64,000 nt of DNA from Dimorphilus gyrociliatus (taxonomy: Eukaryota; Annelida; Polychaeta; Dinophilidae). Positions within the stretch are counted from its first letter, which is position 1, and the number at the start of each line of letters is the position of its first letter. The notes under the pieces are model-generated. The model had not been told where the DNA came from. It worked only from the letters and a program-made list of their open reading frames with translations, and ran no database searches. Of this stretch, positions 51,346-63,368 are shown one piece after another. The stretch covers positions 124,001 through 188,000 of the forward strand of contig CAJFCJ010000033.1 in NCBI GenBank assembly GCA_904063045.1, written 5' to 3'. Made by a program: the position numbers and the translations under genes.

Positions 51346-52537
51346 ATGTCACTTCGTTGTGCTACTGCTGCCGCTGTCGGCCTCTCTATAATATCCTTAT
51401 GCGTAATTGTTCGTGGTGAGTTGAATAACAGATGACGTTTTTCGCTTTCTCTAGCAAGGTTTAGATATCTCTCTCTCTCTCTGTCTTTCTTTATTATTTT
51501 CTCCTCTTATTTTCAATAGCATCAAAAATATCTACACTTAAACAATTCGATAGCACTAGTTCTAACACACATACACACACACGCACACACATTTCCTCTC
51601 TCTCTCTCTTTCTCTGTTTTCAATTCTCCTTCCTCTTCGCCAAACACTTACGTCTCCCTTTCTTATGCACAGGTGCCGAGTACTTTGATATAACTCAGAC
51701 GGTTTTCGATGGTGATACAGATCATAAGATTTGCTATCATTATCATGGAAAATTGGGTCAAAGAATCATGATCGCGAGTGACAAAGAGTTGGGTGAGTAG
51801 GAAAAGTTTAATCATATGTCTGTCTGGTGTTTTGTCGCAGAGAACAAAACAATGACTTGCTATATTTATATATATATAGTGTAGCTTTTAGATATATTAG
51901 TATATTTATAGACACCTTAAAGTATACTTTGCATATATGTTTCGAATAAAATACAGGATTTAAAGTTTATGCCAAATATGGGAGTTCTAAGACAATCAGT
52001 GAAATGCAAATTTGTTATACAAATACCAATATAACAATTACCCCGGACTCCATCGCCAAAAACAACTTGACGAATATTAAATGGCTCGATAGAGAATTAA
52101 AAACCGATATTAATGGCTTTACTTTTACTTTAAATGGTCAAACGATTCATATCAATGTTGAAGGAAAAGGGAGAAGTTTAAAGATGAGAGTTGTGAGAAT
52201 AGCTGAATCGGATTTATCTTATTTAAATTTTTATTTTGACCTATTAAATGGTAAAGAAAGTGTTGACGAGAAAATTGGAGGGCTTCTTGGTTAGTATTTT
52301 TTTTCATTTTAAAAACATTAATTATTCATTCATTCATTCATTCGTTCGTTCTTTCTGTCTTTCACCTTTTTAGGTCTAGTATCGGAGCACAAGTTTAAAT
52401 TTTATCCTCCCGTTCAAATGAAAACTCAGAGAGCAGCCGTCCAAATTGATAACGTGGTCGTAAAGGCGGAGTTTAAGAGAAAACGGGATTATATGTGCTG
52501 GTTTATAGACGTTTTAGACTTTATTAACGAACCATAG
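51346..52537 (+). CDS. unrecognised secreted protein, 228 aa
   Basis: Four exons: 51346-51415, 51673-51792, 51957-52289, 52374-52537, all introns in phase 1. The first exon encodes a signal peptide (Ala/Leu/Ile/Val core, residues 5-22) ending near the VRGAEYF junction. The mature part has few cysteines (in KICYHYH, QICYTN and YMCWFI), several N-glycosylation sequons (NIT, NLT) and alternating polar/hydrophobic segments suggesting beta-strands, such as GFTFTLNGQTIHINVEG. There is no second membrane helix, so it is probably secreted. I recognise no family; a p24/TMED assignment was considered and rejected. Phase-1 introns throughout are common in genes of extracellular proteins. Confidence 0.8.
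51565..51592. repeat. (CA)n microsatellite
   Basis: Impure CA run followed by CT runs, in the first intron of the secreted-protein gene. Confidence 0.85.
52322..52352. repeat. (ATTC)n tetranucleotide repeat
   Basis: ATTC units turning into GTTC units, in the last intron of the secreted-protein gene. A second array of the same make-up lies at about 52610-52650, just downstream of the stop codon. Confidence 0.9.
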
Positions 52538-55125
52538 TATCTCAATGAAGCTTGCTAACTTAAAAATAATTTAATATTTTTAAATTCTATTTCTTCGCTT
52601 CGTTTGTTCATTTGTTCATTCATTCATTCATTCATTCATTCGTTCGTTCATACATGCATATACTGTATATATATAGATATATACATTTGCTTCCTTTCTT
52701 CCTTTCTTTCTATCTATCTGCATACTACATACGTTTGTTTCTGTCACGCCTCACCTATCAATTAATTTAATATTTATCAAAATGTTTGTATAGTAGGAAA
52801 CAATTGCTCAAACAACATCATTTACACGCTAAGATAAACAAAGATAAATGTTAGTTTCCTTTTTCAAAGCTCTATCTAGCTAGCTGCCTATCTATCAATC
52901 CTTCTCTCTTTCTTTCTTTCTTTCTTTCCTTCTTTTTCTCTCTGTCCCACATATGGTGCTAAATTGACAGCCCGGCTATTTTTAACCATCGTTTACATAT
53001 TACGTCAATATGCCTTCAATACATCCTGAGTCATCACTTTTTAGTCTGTGATTCAACATCATACAATAAAATAAGCCTAAAAAATCTCTCTGGAGTCTCT
53101 CTCCAAGCGATGGAATTTCCTTTAATAGTATGATTCACCTATTTGACTTTATTCATGACAAACACGTTTTAAAGGGTATATTTATGCGAATTTTGAATTC
53201 TCATCGGGAAAAAAGTGAATAATAGGGTTATTTAAGAGAATTTCCGTTTTATTTATCTATTATTCTGAAGTAAAAAAGAACACAATAAAGTTGTACAATG
53301 AGTGTTTTCGATGTTTGTATTTCACTTTTCTTTCGAAAACCGTTTAGTAAAGGTGGCAACCAAATTTACAGCATCGAAAACATTCATCCAAAAAAATACG
53401 CGCTCATATGTCTGTCGATATATACCGTTGTTTAGACAAGCCTCCACTTTCAATCTCTCTCTCTCTCCTTGCTCACTCTGAAGATCTAGCCTCTTTTCTT
53501 CATCTGGTCGGTAAACTATACTTAGTGTTTCAATTAAGAAAGACTATGAACTACGCAGAATGCAAATAAGTAAAGCTAAAATAAACAATTACAAACCATA
53601 AAAGATACCCTCAAGCTTTGGGAAAGATGTATGCATAAATAACATTTGGATTGGTAAGGGTATAAAAACAATAAAGTACATTGACTAATGAAACTCTTTA
53701 TCTTAAAATTTCATATCTATTTTGGATAAAAAATCAAACGTTTCCCGAATTTTTTCCAAACTGTTAAAATTGCTTAGCAAGCAATTTTTCAGCCAGATGT
53801 TTACAGGATTGACGTAGGGCTTGAGCTGGTGTAAGTTTTACGTGTCGAAATCGATTACAAGATATGCTCATTTTAGATTATTTGGTTTAGTTAGAGTGCT
53901 TTCATAAACTTACCTAGAATAGAGTAATATTTTATCATCCGCCTCCCCCTCCTCCCACTCCTCATATTTATCTCTTGGGAATAAATTAGTCATTAAACCG
54001 ACTCTCTCCGTCCCCCTCCAAATAAATAATTCCCCCGTTTCCTTTTAGGTAATAATTTGTTCGTCGTAAACTCAGGCTACGCTTAGCAAATAACAATTGG
54101 AATACAGAATAGTTCTCTTATCGGAAAGGCTATTTTTAAAATCACATAAATTGTTGACAAGACAAATTTTTAAATATACGAAATACATCTTTCTGTCTTT
54201 TTTTCATAAAAGATCTCCAATTCAAACTAGTGTTAACAATTATTGAGAAATTAACAAGCATTTAATTATTATACGAAATTATACGACTGGAAAGGATTGA
54301 AATACAAAGCTTTTATTAAAAAGTACCATTTGATGATTCTTTTTATAACATTGCCCTGTATTTGAAATACGGATTTTTTATTCTTTTACTACGTATGAAA
54401 CGGATTTTTTTTATCTATCTACATTTTTACAGTAAGTATCTTTGTAGAGTTCGTGTTATTGAAACTGACCTCTGTCTCTCTCTTTACGATGAGAGACCAA
54501 CTCTTTAGCATAACTCACAAATTTCTATTATATGTAAACTATTTCATCTTACAGAAGATACATTTATGATAATCTGTAACTAGAATTTTACAATAAGTTA
54601 TAAAAACAATTTTTACATATTTTATTAATGATAAAGATAGAATTAAAATGTAAGGATATGCATTAAATATTTATCAAAAAATAATTAGGATGTTACACTT
54701 AATATGCTACAGTAACTTTCGAAACTGTAACCACTCAAAAAAACTTTAAAATCTTAGTCAAAGATCAATTTAAAGTTGTTTCTCAAGTAAATTCATAATC
54801 CAATATTACAATTAATTTAATTCAAACTAAAATGATCCATTTAAATCACCTTAAATCAGAATTTTCATATATATATACTAATATATTTAAAAGTCATTCA
54901 CAGGCATAGCATTAAACAAAACAACTGTATAATCATAAGTTATCAAGAATATATTAATTAATCAAAGCTCATTATGCAGACTCCAAGACCAATGAGCAAA
55001 TGGCGATAGTTGTACCATCTGTAAACGAGATGGCGCTTTGAAAAAAGACGTAAAATACCTCCATTCTAGTTCATTTACAAGTTTAAGTCACAGAGGTCAT
55101 AAGAAAACCAATTGTAAATGGAGGT
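52538..55125. other. convergent intergenic region, secreted-protein gene / CLU-like gene
   Basis: A 2.6-kb region between convergent genes. It holds a second (ATTC)n array (52610-52650), CTTT-type repeats (52908-52935), an AATAAA near 53284, and AT-rich DNA. No coding exon was found on either strand. Confidence 0.55.
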
Positions 55126-58100
55126 TTATGGACCTCTTCTTTCTGTAAAGTACATACTTTTCAGCGGCCATTCTTCTAGATTAAGTTTTTCCGGAAATCT
55201 TGGTAGAGGCGTTCTAGAAATAAAAACGAATTTAGCTCAATGTTTAAATACTTAAATGTACTTACGCTTCACGTCTTTCAATGTCACTTACGAACGCAAT
55301 CAAGTTTAACATATACACTCGATCCAACCGTAGCCGACCCGAGGTGATTTCCAATATTTCAGTAAAAGCCATATTGGGGTTTCCCCTAACTTCCAGTCGC
55401 CTTTTCTGTTCCTTTTGGAGGTCATTAACGCAATTTTCAATTTCAAAGACTGGCCAAGCATGAAACGACTCGGTTTCCCTCAATAGCTTGTTCAATCTTT
55501 CTTGTTCTATTTTACAATTTTCATAATCCAACGATAGTAAATAGCAATAGGCAATCATTTGCTGACATATCAATGATTTACTAGTTGTGTTCTTTCCACA
55601 ATTTTGAAGATTTCTAACGGACGTTCGTAAGTGTAAAAGAGCACGTTTAATATCACCAACTTGTAAAAAGATTACGCCCAAACAAAAATCTATCTTTCCA
55701 ATCATTGGATGAGGTCTCAAGGACGGTGATGACAAATAGAAAATTTGACGAGCTCTGAACAGGGAATGCATAGACTCTTCAAACATATTTTGAGCAAAAT
55801 GAAAAACGCCAGCCAACTGAAACTCCTGGGCCAGTGTTGGATCATCGTGAGCTTTAACTTTTTCGATGAGCATCAGAGCATCTCTTTGAGATATAATGGC
55901 TTGATGAAAGTTTTCAGTTAAAAAACATATCATCGCAAGAATTCGATAGCATATGGACAAATCGATGTGGATTGGACCGTATATTTCCTTGTTAATGAGT
56001 ATAGCATATTTGATATAATGATGAGCCAAATTCCAATTTCTTGCGCCTAGCTCCTTACGGCAGAGACCAACCAGACAATCGGCGTAGTTAGACTTTGTTG
56101 ATGAAATTTTGACTAAGGGATAAAACATCAAAATATCTTCAGGAGAGAAAATCTTATTTTCACTTTCAAATTCATAATCTCTCTGATGAACTTGAACACC
56201 ATTTGTTTTACAAAAGGCTCGGAGAAAGCAAACCTTCTTCAAAGCGTGAATCTCTATAAGCTTTGCAATATCCTGACACTCAACGGGTATAACAAATTGA
56301 AAGCTTTTCACCATATCCTCTTTTATTTCTGCCAAAAGCGATTGTCTTGTCGCATTCGTCCATTCAAGATTCTCAGTGAAGCTCACTCGTGTACTACTAT
56401 GTGACCGTCTTCTTTTCACCTTTCTCATACTCAAGCAGTCGAATTCTAGCAAACTTTTCTTTGAATCCGTTTGATGGCTTAAATAGCAATTTAAGAAATG
56501 GGATGTTGCAGCTGCCTTGTGATGTAATTCAACATTTGTAATAAATCGTCTAAGGATTAAAAGAAAATATTGTTAAAAATCCTTAACAGTTTATAAAATA
56601 GAACTTTTAACTCACTCTTACCTAAATATATGCTTAGCGGCTCTATTTATCATCTCTAATATAAAAATAGGAATAAGGAAGTGGCCATCTGGCAGTCGCT
56701 TTGTAATATTTCCCATATATCGAATATTTATTCCAAAGGTATGTAGCTTTGAAGTAAGTGAGAATCCATCTATTATTGAATAATCGTTGACATGACTTTC
56801 AATAAAGTCGGAAATATGAGTTGTGAGCATGAAATCTGCAGCTTTGGCCAGAATAAATTGGTCTCGATGAAATTCCCTCTGTTTCATTAATGGTATCCTA
56901 AGGTCACGATTAAAAGCGTTAGGGTTACCAGAGCAGAAAAAAGTTCGATTTTCGCTGGATCCTTCACACTGCATAATCAGGCAATGTTTTTCCCACTCTT
57001 CCTTAAAGTTTATTTCGTCTCCGACCAGTTTCTGAGCACGTTCAAGGAATGAATCGAGCCTTTCAATTTCATGTTCATTTCCTTCCTCAAAATGTAATGC
57101 ATTTTTTTTCACATCTTCCAGAATAATTTTAGAACACAACGGATTAACAAAATTATCTAGTTTTTTCAAATAGATCTGGAAACGGGTTCGTCGAAAAATT
57201 TTCCAAAAGTATTCTCGAAAGTAAGTGTGTTGATGCCTTGCAGCACGTGGAAAATTTTCCTCTTTCATTTTCGGACTTATTAAAATAGAAGGAAGATTAA
57301 GTAGAAAATTAGGATCAGGAGGAAAAAATGTCGTCATATCGGCCATATAACTACGATTATCGTCGCCTTTCGTCACAATCGTATTTATGGATAATTGGAT
57401 AGAATGAGTTTTGCGGTGACAGTCAACAATTTCCTGTGATTTATTACCCATACATCTACAAAGCTGTCGGATGTCCGTCAAAATATCAGCATCGGTACAG
57501 TTCACAACATTATCTCCAAAATCCACTGATCCGAAACACAAGTTATTTTTATACGATTCCGGTTTTTTGTGAATTACCGGTTCAATTATGGCACGAAATC
57601 CCTTATAATCAATAAGAATTTTCGTTAGAAAACGTAATTTTTCTGCTTTTGCTCTCCCTGCTCGTCGAGTATTTCGAACATCAGCATTAGCAGCTGCGTA
57701 TGAGTTATCATTCTTAACAATTTTAATCCTTAAACCGTTGAGAATGATAATTTCTCCATCTTTTCCTTCCACCACCCGCCCTTCACGATCGTCAATAAGA
57801 GAAGAAAATATCTTTGTTGCTGCAGAGCTAAATTTCATTTGAAGGTCATATAAATCTTTTTCCTTTTGAATTTCTTCATGGAGTTTAGAAACCTTCTTAT
57901 CAAGAATGGATTGTATCTGAGAATTAATGGTATGGTCTATAACTTCATGACCAGTGGGAAAATCCCACATTGAGAAGTCGTGCCGATGATCAATTGGAAG
58001 CTTTGGCGACAGCCAAGAGTACACTTGTTGAGGAGAAGAGTGAAATTCAAATAAATGTCTCTTTCCGTAATATTCTTCTTTAACACTATAACATTGCTTA

Positions 58101-60179
58101 AATCCCGGACTTAGGAATGAGAGAGTTTCAATTAGGTTATTGCTCATTAAAGAAGGAGTTTCAGGCGCCGGATTAAATTCAGTATCAGTTGACTGATTTA
58201 TATAAAAGCCTCTTGTACAACAAGTTATCTGTGTTTTTCGATCTTCTAAAGTTTCTATAGATAAATAAAACAAATCCCCTTTATTCTTTCGGGATATTGG
58301 AGGAGGATTCCACCCACTGAGACAAAATTTCTTTAAGCACGGAGACATAAAAAACTTGTAATTTCCTTTGTTAGTTTGATTTGGATGAAACATAGATAGT
58401 TTATGCCCCTCTTTAACTGGCAAAGGTATAAAAAAGGGTATTGGTCTAAAAATATTTTGATCTGAATTCAAAACAACATGAACAAAGCAGAGGGAGCGAC
58501 CGTTAACACCCAAATATGCTTCTATACTTTCTTGTGAGTTCAACATCTTCCAAAAGTCCTTCAAATATTTCCTCATCGAATAATGATCAAAATTACTAAG
58601 AGAGAGATTCAAAACACTACCATTAGCCAAATTTGGAACTGATACGATTTGATGTGATTCATCAAGTCTTTTTCCTTCAAAGAAAAACTGACATCCTATT
58701 GTTTTTTTAAAACTCCTTCTTTCCATCATTTGTCGTAGTTTCCCTATTACCTCATTCTTATGTACCCTAACCATCAATTCCGATTGATCATCAAATCTGA
58801 TATTGAGATTTATGTAGCCATCAGTCAGGATTCGGTCATTTTTCAACTTGTTTAAAAACTTATGATAGAATGAAGTTATCCAGGCTTCCATTGTACTTTC
58901 GACATCAGTGAAGTTCTGTGTGAGTTTAGTAGATATTTTTGTTGGAGCTTCTGAACAATAATCGAAATCTTTGCAAAAATCTCTTATGTCACTTTCCATT
59001 ATCTTACTATCCTCACATTGAACCTCGAAATTCTTCAAGTCTGAAATATAACTGACTGATATATCTAAGGAAAAAATTAATATATTAGTTTAATTTACCA
59101 AGAAAGGAATTTGTGGTTCTGTGAGTTGTCTCGTCGTTCGTCTCGTCTTCAGTTTCATCGGGAATGCCTATGAATACAACTTTTTTCTTCGGTTTGGCCT
59201 TAGCCTGGATCTGAATTTCATTATCTTCCTGAGTGTTCTTAATTTTACGTAGAATTCCTGGCCTCTTGTTCAACGAATCCTGTGTATTGTTTTGACCATA
59301 TATTTTTTCTTTATCATACTCTGTAGTTGTCTTCTCTAATTCTCCTTGACGTACTTTGGTTTTCTCAGAATTTTCCTCATTTTTATCATTAATCTGTGTG
59401 TCTAATATTGGGAATCCAATTAAATCTTTTATCAGTCTCGTGCTTGCGTTTATTTTTAAATTTTTTACATTTTCATACAACGGGTCCAGCGAATCTGGCA
59501 GTATTAGAGAAGCCTTAATGTCCGAGTATTCATATTCTTCAATTCTTTCGGACGTTTGGTGTTCACTTGATGTTTTAGAGTTTTGTATTTTATCCTCCGG
59601 CTTTTCAATGCATTCACTAACCACTTTATTAAATTGATCAGTGGCATGCTCTTCCTCAGTCTTGCTGGGAAAAGATTTCATATTCATATCAAATTCTGTT
59701 TGATCAACAGTCAATAGACTATCATCCATATCATTACTGTCAGAGCCATTGTTGTCCATATTACTAGATTGATTAGAGGTATGTGTTTCCTCAGTCTTGT
59801 TCATAACGAATGTTGTTTTTTCATCGGCCAATAAACTATCGTCCTCAATATCATTTGTATCGAGATCAGTTTCTTTCGCTTCTTGGTCATCTTGACAAAC
59901 TATGACAATGGCAGATTCTTTTGATTCATTAAGAATTTCTTCATCCCACTCAGGTTTACTGATAGGTTCAGAAACAAGTTCAGAGATAGTAATTGAAATT
60001 TCAGGAAGATCCACTGCCTCCGCACTCAGCTTGTTTTCACCTTCAGTTTTGTCTATACATTCTATATCGTCTGTTTGAACGCCTTTCTCACAAGTCTTTC
60101 GATAAAAGCAACGTTTACAATTTTCCTGCTTTAGAAGACTTGTTAGGTCTCCAGTCGACAAACTTCTTCCCCTACTCAT
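55126..60179 (-). CDS. divergent clustered-mitochondria protein (CLU/CLUH homolog)
   Basis: CLU proteins are cytosolic RNA-binding factors that bind mRNAs for mitochondrial proteins and control organelle distribution. Exons: 60179-59099, 59064-56622, 56549-55266, 55213-55126; 1631 aa, longer than human CLUH (about 1300). Residues 1-360 are an acidic, disordered extension unlike CLUH. Then an N-terminal ubiquitin-like segment (about 405-480, with SELMVRVHKNEVIGKLRQMM), the CLU domain with DYKGFRAIIEP, CFGSVDFGDNVV, DMTTFFPPDPNFL, ENFPRAARHQ, and the best-conserved block FGINIRYMGN...INRAAKHIF, then SHFLNCYLSH and a TPR-like region (NWNLAHHYIKYAILINKEIYG, shown here as two joined parts of one motif). 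Similarity is patchy, so this may be a fast-evolving paralog. A 5' UTR intron is likely: donor at 60644, acceptor near 60200. Confidence 0.86.
59065..59098 (-). other. 34-bp intron of the CLU-like gene
   Basis: GTAAAT...CTAAT...TTTTTTCCTTAG, 34 nt in all. Without removal the frame meets a stop two codons on; with removal the phase fits exactly. The shortest other introns seen in the window are about 49 bp. Confidence 0.75.
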
Positions 60180-62335
60180 CTTTCATATCTCGTATCTCTT
60201 TGAAAATAAAGCAAATAGGACACTTTCTCATCAACCGCTCAAAGAATAATCTGCCTTAATAAAAGTAATTTTAATAGCTTTCGAAGTAATGAAAAAAACA
60301 ACGAAATAAATTAAGCCTATTAACAATGTAACCACGTTGTCCAACTTGACTTACTAAAATAACGATTTACCGTATATTTAATATCTTCTGATTGTATTCC
60401 AACGAAACCTACATAATGGAAAATACCAAATTAGTATTTATAAATGAATTATAACACTTTATTTTAACATTTATTAAATAATTTAGAACAGAAAATGTTA
60501 ATTAAAAAAAAGAAGCTGAGCACGTCAACAAGCTAATTAAAATATGGATATAACTATGTATTCTTAAATCCTATAAATATGAAAAGTATATAGAAATGTT
60601 GGATAAAAATAGCTTGTTTGATCAGTAAATTTATTAATACTTACAAATGTGTAGCTTCGGAAATATTTTCAAGTTTTAATCAGTCATGTGGTAATGTCAC
60701 CAGACGCACGCGCTCGGGAACGAAAAGGACCGGTTTATGAAGATTGTTTATATCTATAGGAAATTTTAGAGTATTGTTAAATTGATGGTAAAATTATATT
60801 TTTAAAATTATGTTACTTCAAAAATAAATATTTTTTAATTATTTTAAAAGAAAAATTAAATTTTTAAAAAATTTTACGATTAAATCCGCAATTTTTTATG
60901 GAAGTATTTTTTTTTTGACGTCATGAATATTCTATTCTATTAATTAGGGTAAAAAGGCGCCCATTTTAAATACTTAACAAAGTAAATAACTAGGCTTAGC
61001 AAAATCTTCAACTTTGCAGAAAAAATTCATAAATTATATACCAATATTTATTAGAGAATGTTTTCAAGTATTTAAATCGGGCGTATTAATTCCTAGAAAA
61101 TATGGAAGTAACCTCCTACACATTTCACTGAAATTCTATCTAAAACGATTTAATTCAATCTTAGAATCTGCAGGTCACATAATAGCAATTTATTTTATAT
61201 TGAAAATATTTTAAACTTTGATAAAATTTTTAAAATATCATAAGATGTCTAATAATAAGAATTAAAACATATGAATTTTTTATAATAATAAATTATTTTA
61301 TAGATAATAAATGTCTATTAATATATTCAAAAATATAGGACAATAAAACGACACAGGATAACCAAAAACTTTTTGTAAGTGGTGACGGAACTACCAATTT
61401 GGATTTGAGATAGAGAAAGATTTGAGTCTAATCATCAAATCCTCGCTGCTATCTCAAAATCAATTCAGTGTATCTTTTATAGCATTCTTCGCGCGGAAAT
61501 CAGGCTGCAAATGTAGCAGTTAATTAATCGAAAAATATGCAGTTCATAGATGTGTTAGAATAAACTTCGCAGTAACACTATCCACAAACTGCAGATTTCT
61601 TGATTAGTATTAATACTGCTAGCTGTAGCTCAGATCCTAATAAGATTCTCACTAGACGCTTCCAATCTGGAAAACAATAAAAGAAAGTAAAACATAAAAA
61701 AAAACAAATATATAAAAACACTCCTTTAAGATGAATATCTCCTATGCAATTAATTATTCGTCTAATTAGCTTTAAGGATTAGAGTATGTTATTTGCACCA
61801 GGTATTGGTTAATCTGGTTAAGTCAAACAGAGAAATAGCTTCTTTATTGCAGTTTGTTTTGATCAAAAGGTACACTTAATGCATACGAAGAACTTTATAT
61901 TTCATCCCCGGATGCATTTAGTGTTTACCTATTATTATCAAAAAAGAAAAATTAAATATATAATAGCAGGTTGATTTAGTTTTTATAACAATAAGCTTAG
62001 TTAGTTGCTGAGGTAGTTAGATCTAATTCAAAGAAGTACTAAATCAAAATAAATTTACCGCTTCTACTCGTTCAGAATATCAACAATTGAGAATGAAACG
62101 TCCTTAGCGAAAGCGATTAACTATGCTCATGTCACAAACATGCAAGAGTACAGTAAATCGACTTCGTAAGAACGCCAGCTAACTTTTTCATTTTTTCAGA
62201 GATAAAAGTTTTTACTTCTTGTTTAAATTCGACACTGAAACTGTAAACAAAATTTTTAGTTTTATATTATAGACACGATCTTTGAAAACATCAATAAACA
62301 TTAAAAGAACAATTTTCAGCTTCGTATGTACATGC

Positions 62336-62370
62336 GTCGGTTGAAAGCCAAACTATGATTGGCAACCGAC
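62336..62370. other. hairpin-capable inverted repeat
   Basis: Arms GTCGGTTG and CAACCGAC (8 bp), with an inner CCAA/TTGG stem and a 7-nt loop. On the minus strand it contains a CCAAT box, so it may simply be promoter sequence next to the 62510-62957 cluster. Confidence 0.4.
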
Positions 62371-62509
62371 CTTTGACCAAGTGCTCTAGGCAACAACCTA
62401 CAATTACATTTGTAAAAACTTTTTAAATCCAATATAATTGTATAATAAGTAACCGTAATAGGATAAGTTTAAACAATTGTTTAAGCCATTTTATGTAGCG
62501 AATCAAATA

Positions 62510-62957
62510 TGGCGGCCTCCTATTGAGATTGAGTACTTTGCAGGATGAGATTGGAAAAAACAAAAATTGTCTAAAATATATTCTTTCGGCTATTTAAATG
62601 ACCGCTAGACTAAATTGCTTTATATACTACTGGTATATTAACAAACTGACACGTAGTTCGTTTGTTGGCAAAAAATTCTATAACTTTCTATTCGCGACTG
62701 GATAAAATTTCCTCATTTTGTTTAAAAGAAAACTTTTTCAAAAGAACTAAATTACTTACTTTCTACTTACCTTTATAATTACTTTGGCTACATGAAGCCT
62801 GACGCTATTAAGCAGATAAACAGGTCACTGACTTAAGTGTTGAGTTGACGAACCATGTACACTCGACGGTTCCTGGCGGAAAAAGGAAGAATAACGTTGC
62901 GTGCCCATGATGTAGCGTGACGTCAGGGATTCCCGGAAGTGTCAACTACGCATGCGC
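62510..62957. promoter_or_regulatory. promoter-like motif cluster without an evident gene
   Basis: YY1-like AATATGGCGGC near 62507-62517, then CRE TGACGTCA (62918-62925), ETS CCGGAAGT (62933-62940) and NRF1-type CGCATGCGC (62949-62957) within 40 bp. This is the standard set of a CpG-type housekeeping promoter. On the minus strand a perfect donor, AAAG followed by GTAAGTA, lies at about 62772, so transcription leftward with a first exon of about 130 nt is plausible. Confidence 0.55.
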
Positions 62958-63368
62958 AAATAAAATACTAGTCATACTTTTAAAAAAGATGTATAATAAT
63001 CACTTTAAAGTTAAAAACGAATTAAAAAATTAACAAAAAAATTAATGCAAGACTGAATGCTATTTTTTTTGCTGTTTTAAGGATTCCCCAAAATACCTGC
63101 TGAAAAAAAATGGTACAACTGAACTTTGAAAGCTCGTAGCGATTAAAACTTGATTATAATATAATGGCGGAAACTGATATTAAAGTAATACTTAATTAAT
63201 TTTTAAATTTGAAAAATAGGATTATGATTTTCATCTAAAACAAAAATATTTTCAGCAATTTCATTTGATTTATTTCAGGAAATCGCTTTGTTTACATATA
63301 CAAATACTGCAAATTGCTCATAATATATTTAATACTGGTTTGCAAGAACATTAAAATAATGGAACGAA

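Larger units (their letters stand above)
60180..63368. other. 3.2-kb region between two minus-strand genes
   Basis: Contains the likely 5' UTR intron and promoter of the CLU-like gene (a CG-containing stretch at about 60700-60735), then AT-rich DNA, then a promoter-like cluster at 62340-62960. No coding exon was found. Confidence 0.5.

Noticed and set aside
51346-52537. p24/TMED cargo receptor
   Set aside because: Size and signal peptide fit at first sight, but there is no C-terminal membrane helix, coiled coil or dilysine tail.
61615-61690. tRNA gene (TAGCTCAG resembles an A box)
   Set aside because: No B box GGTTCGANTCC follows and no cloverleaf can be drawn.
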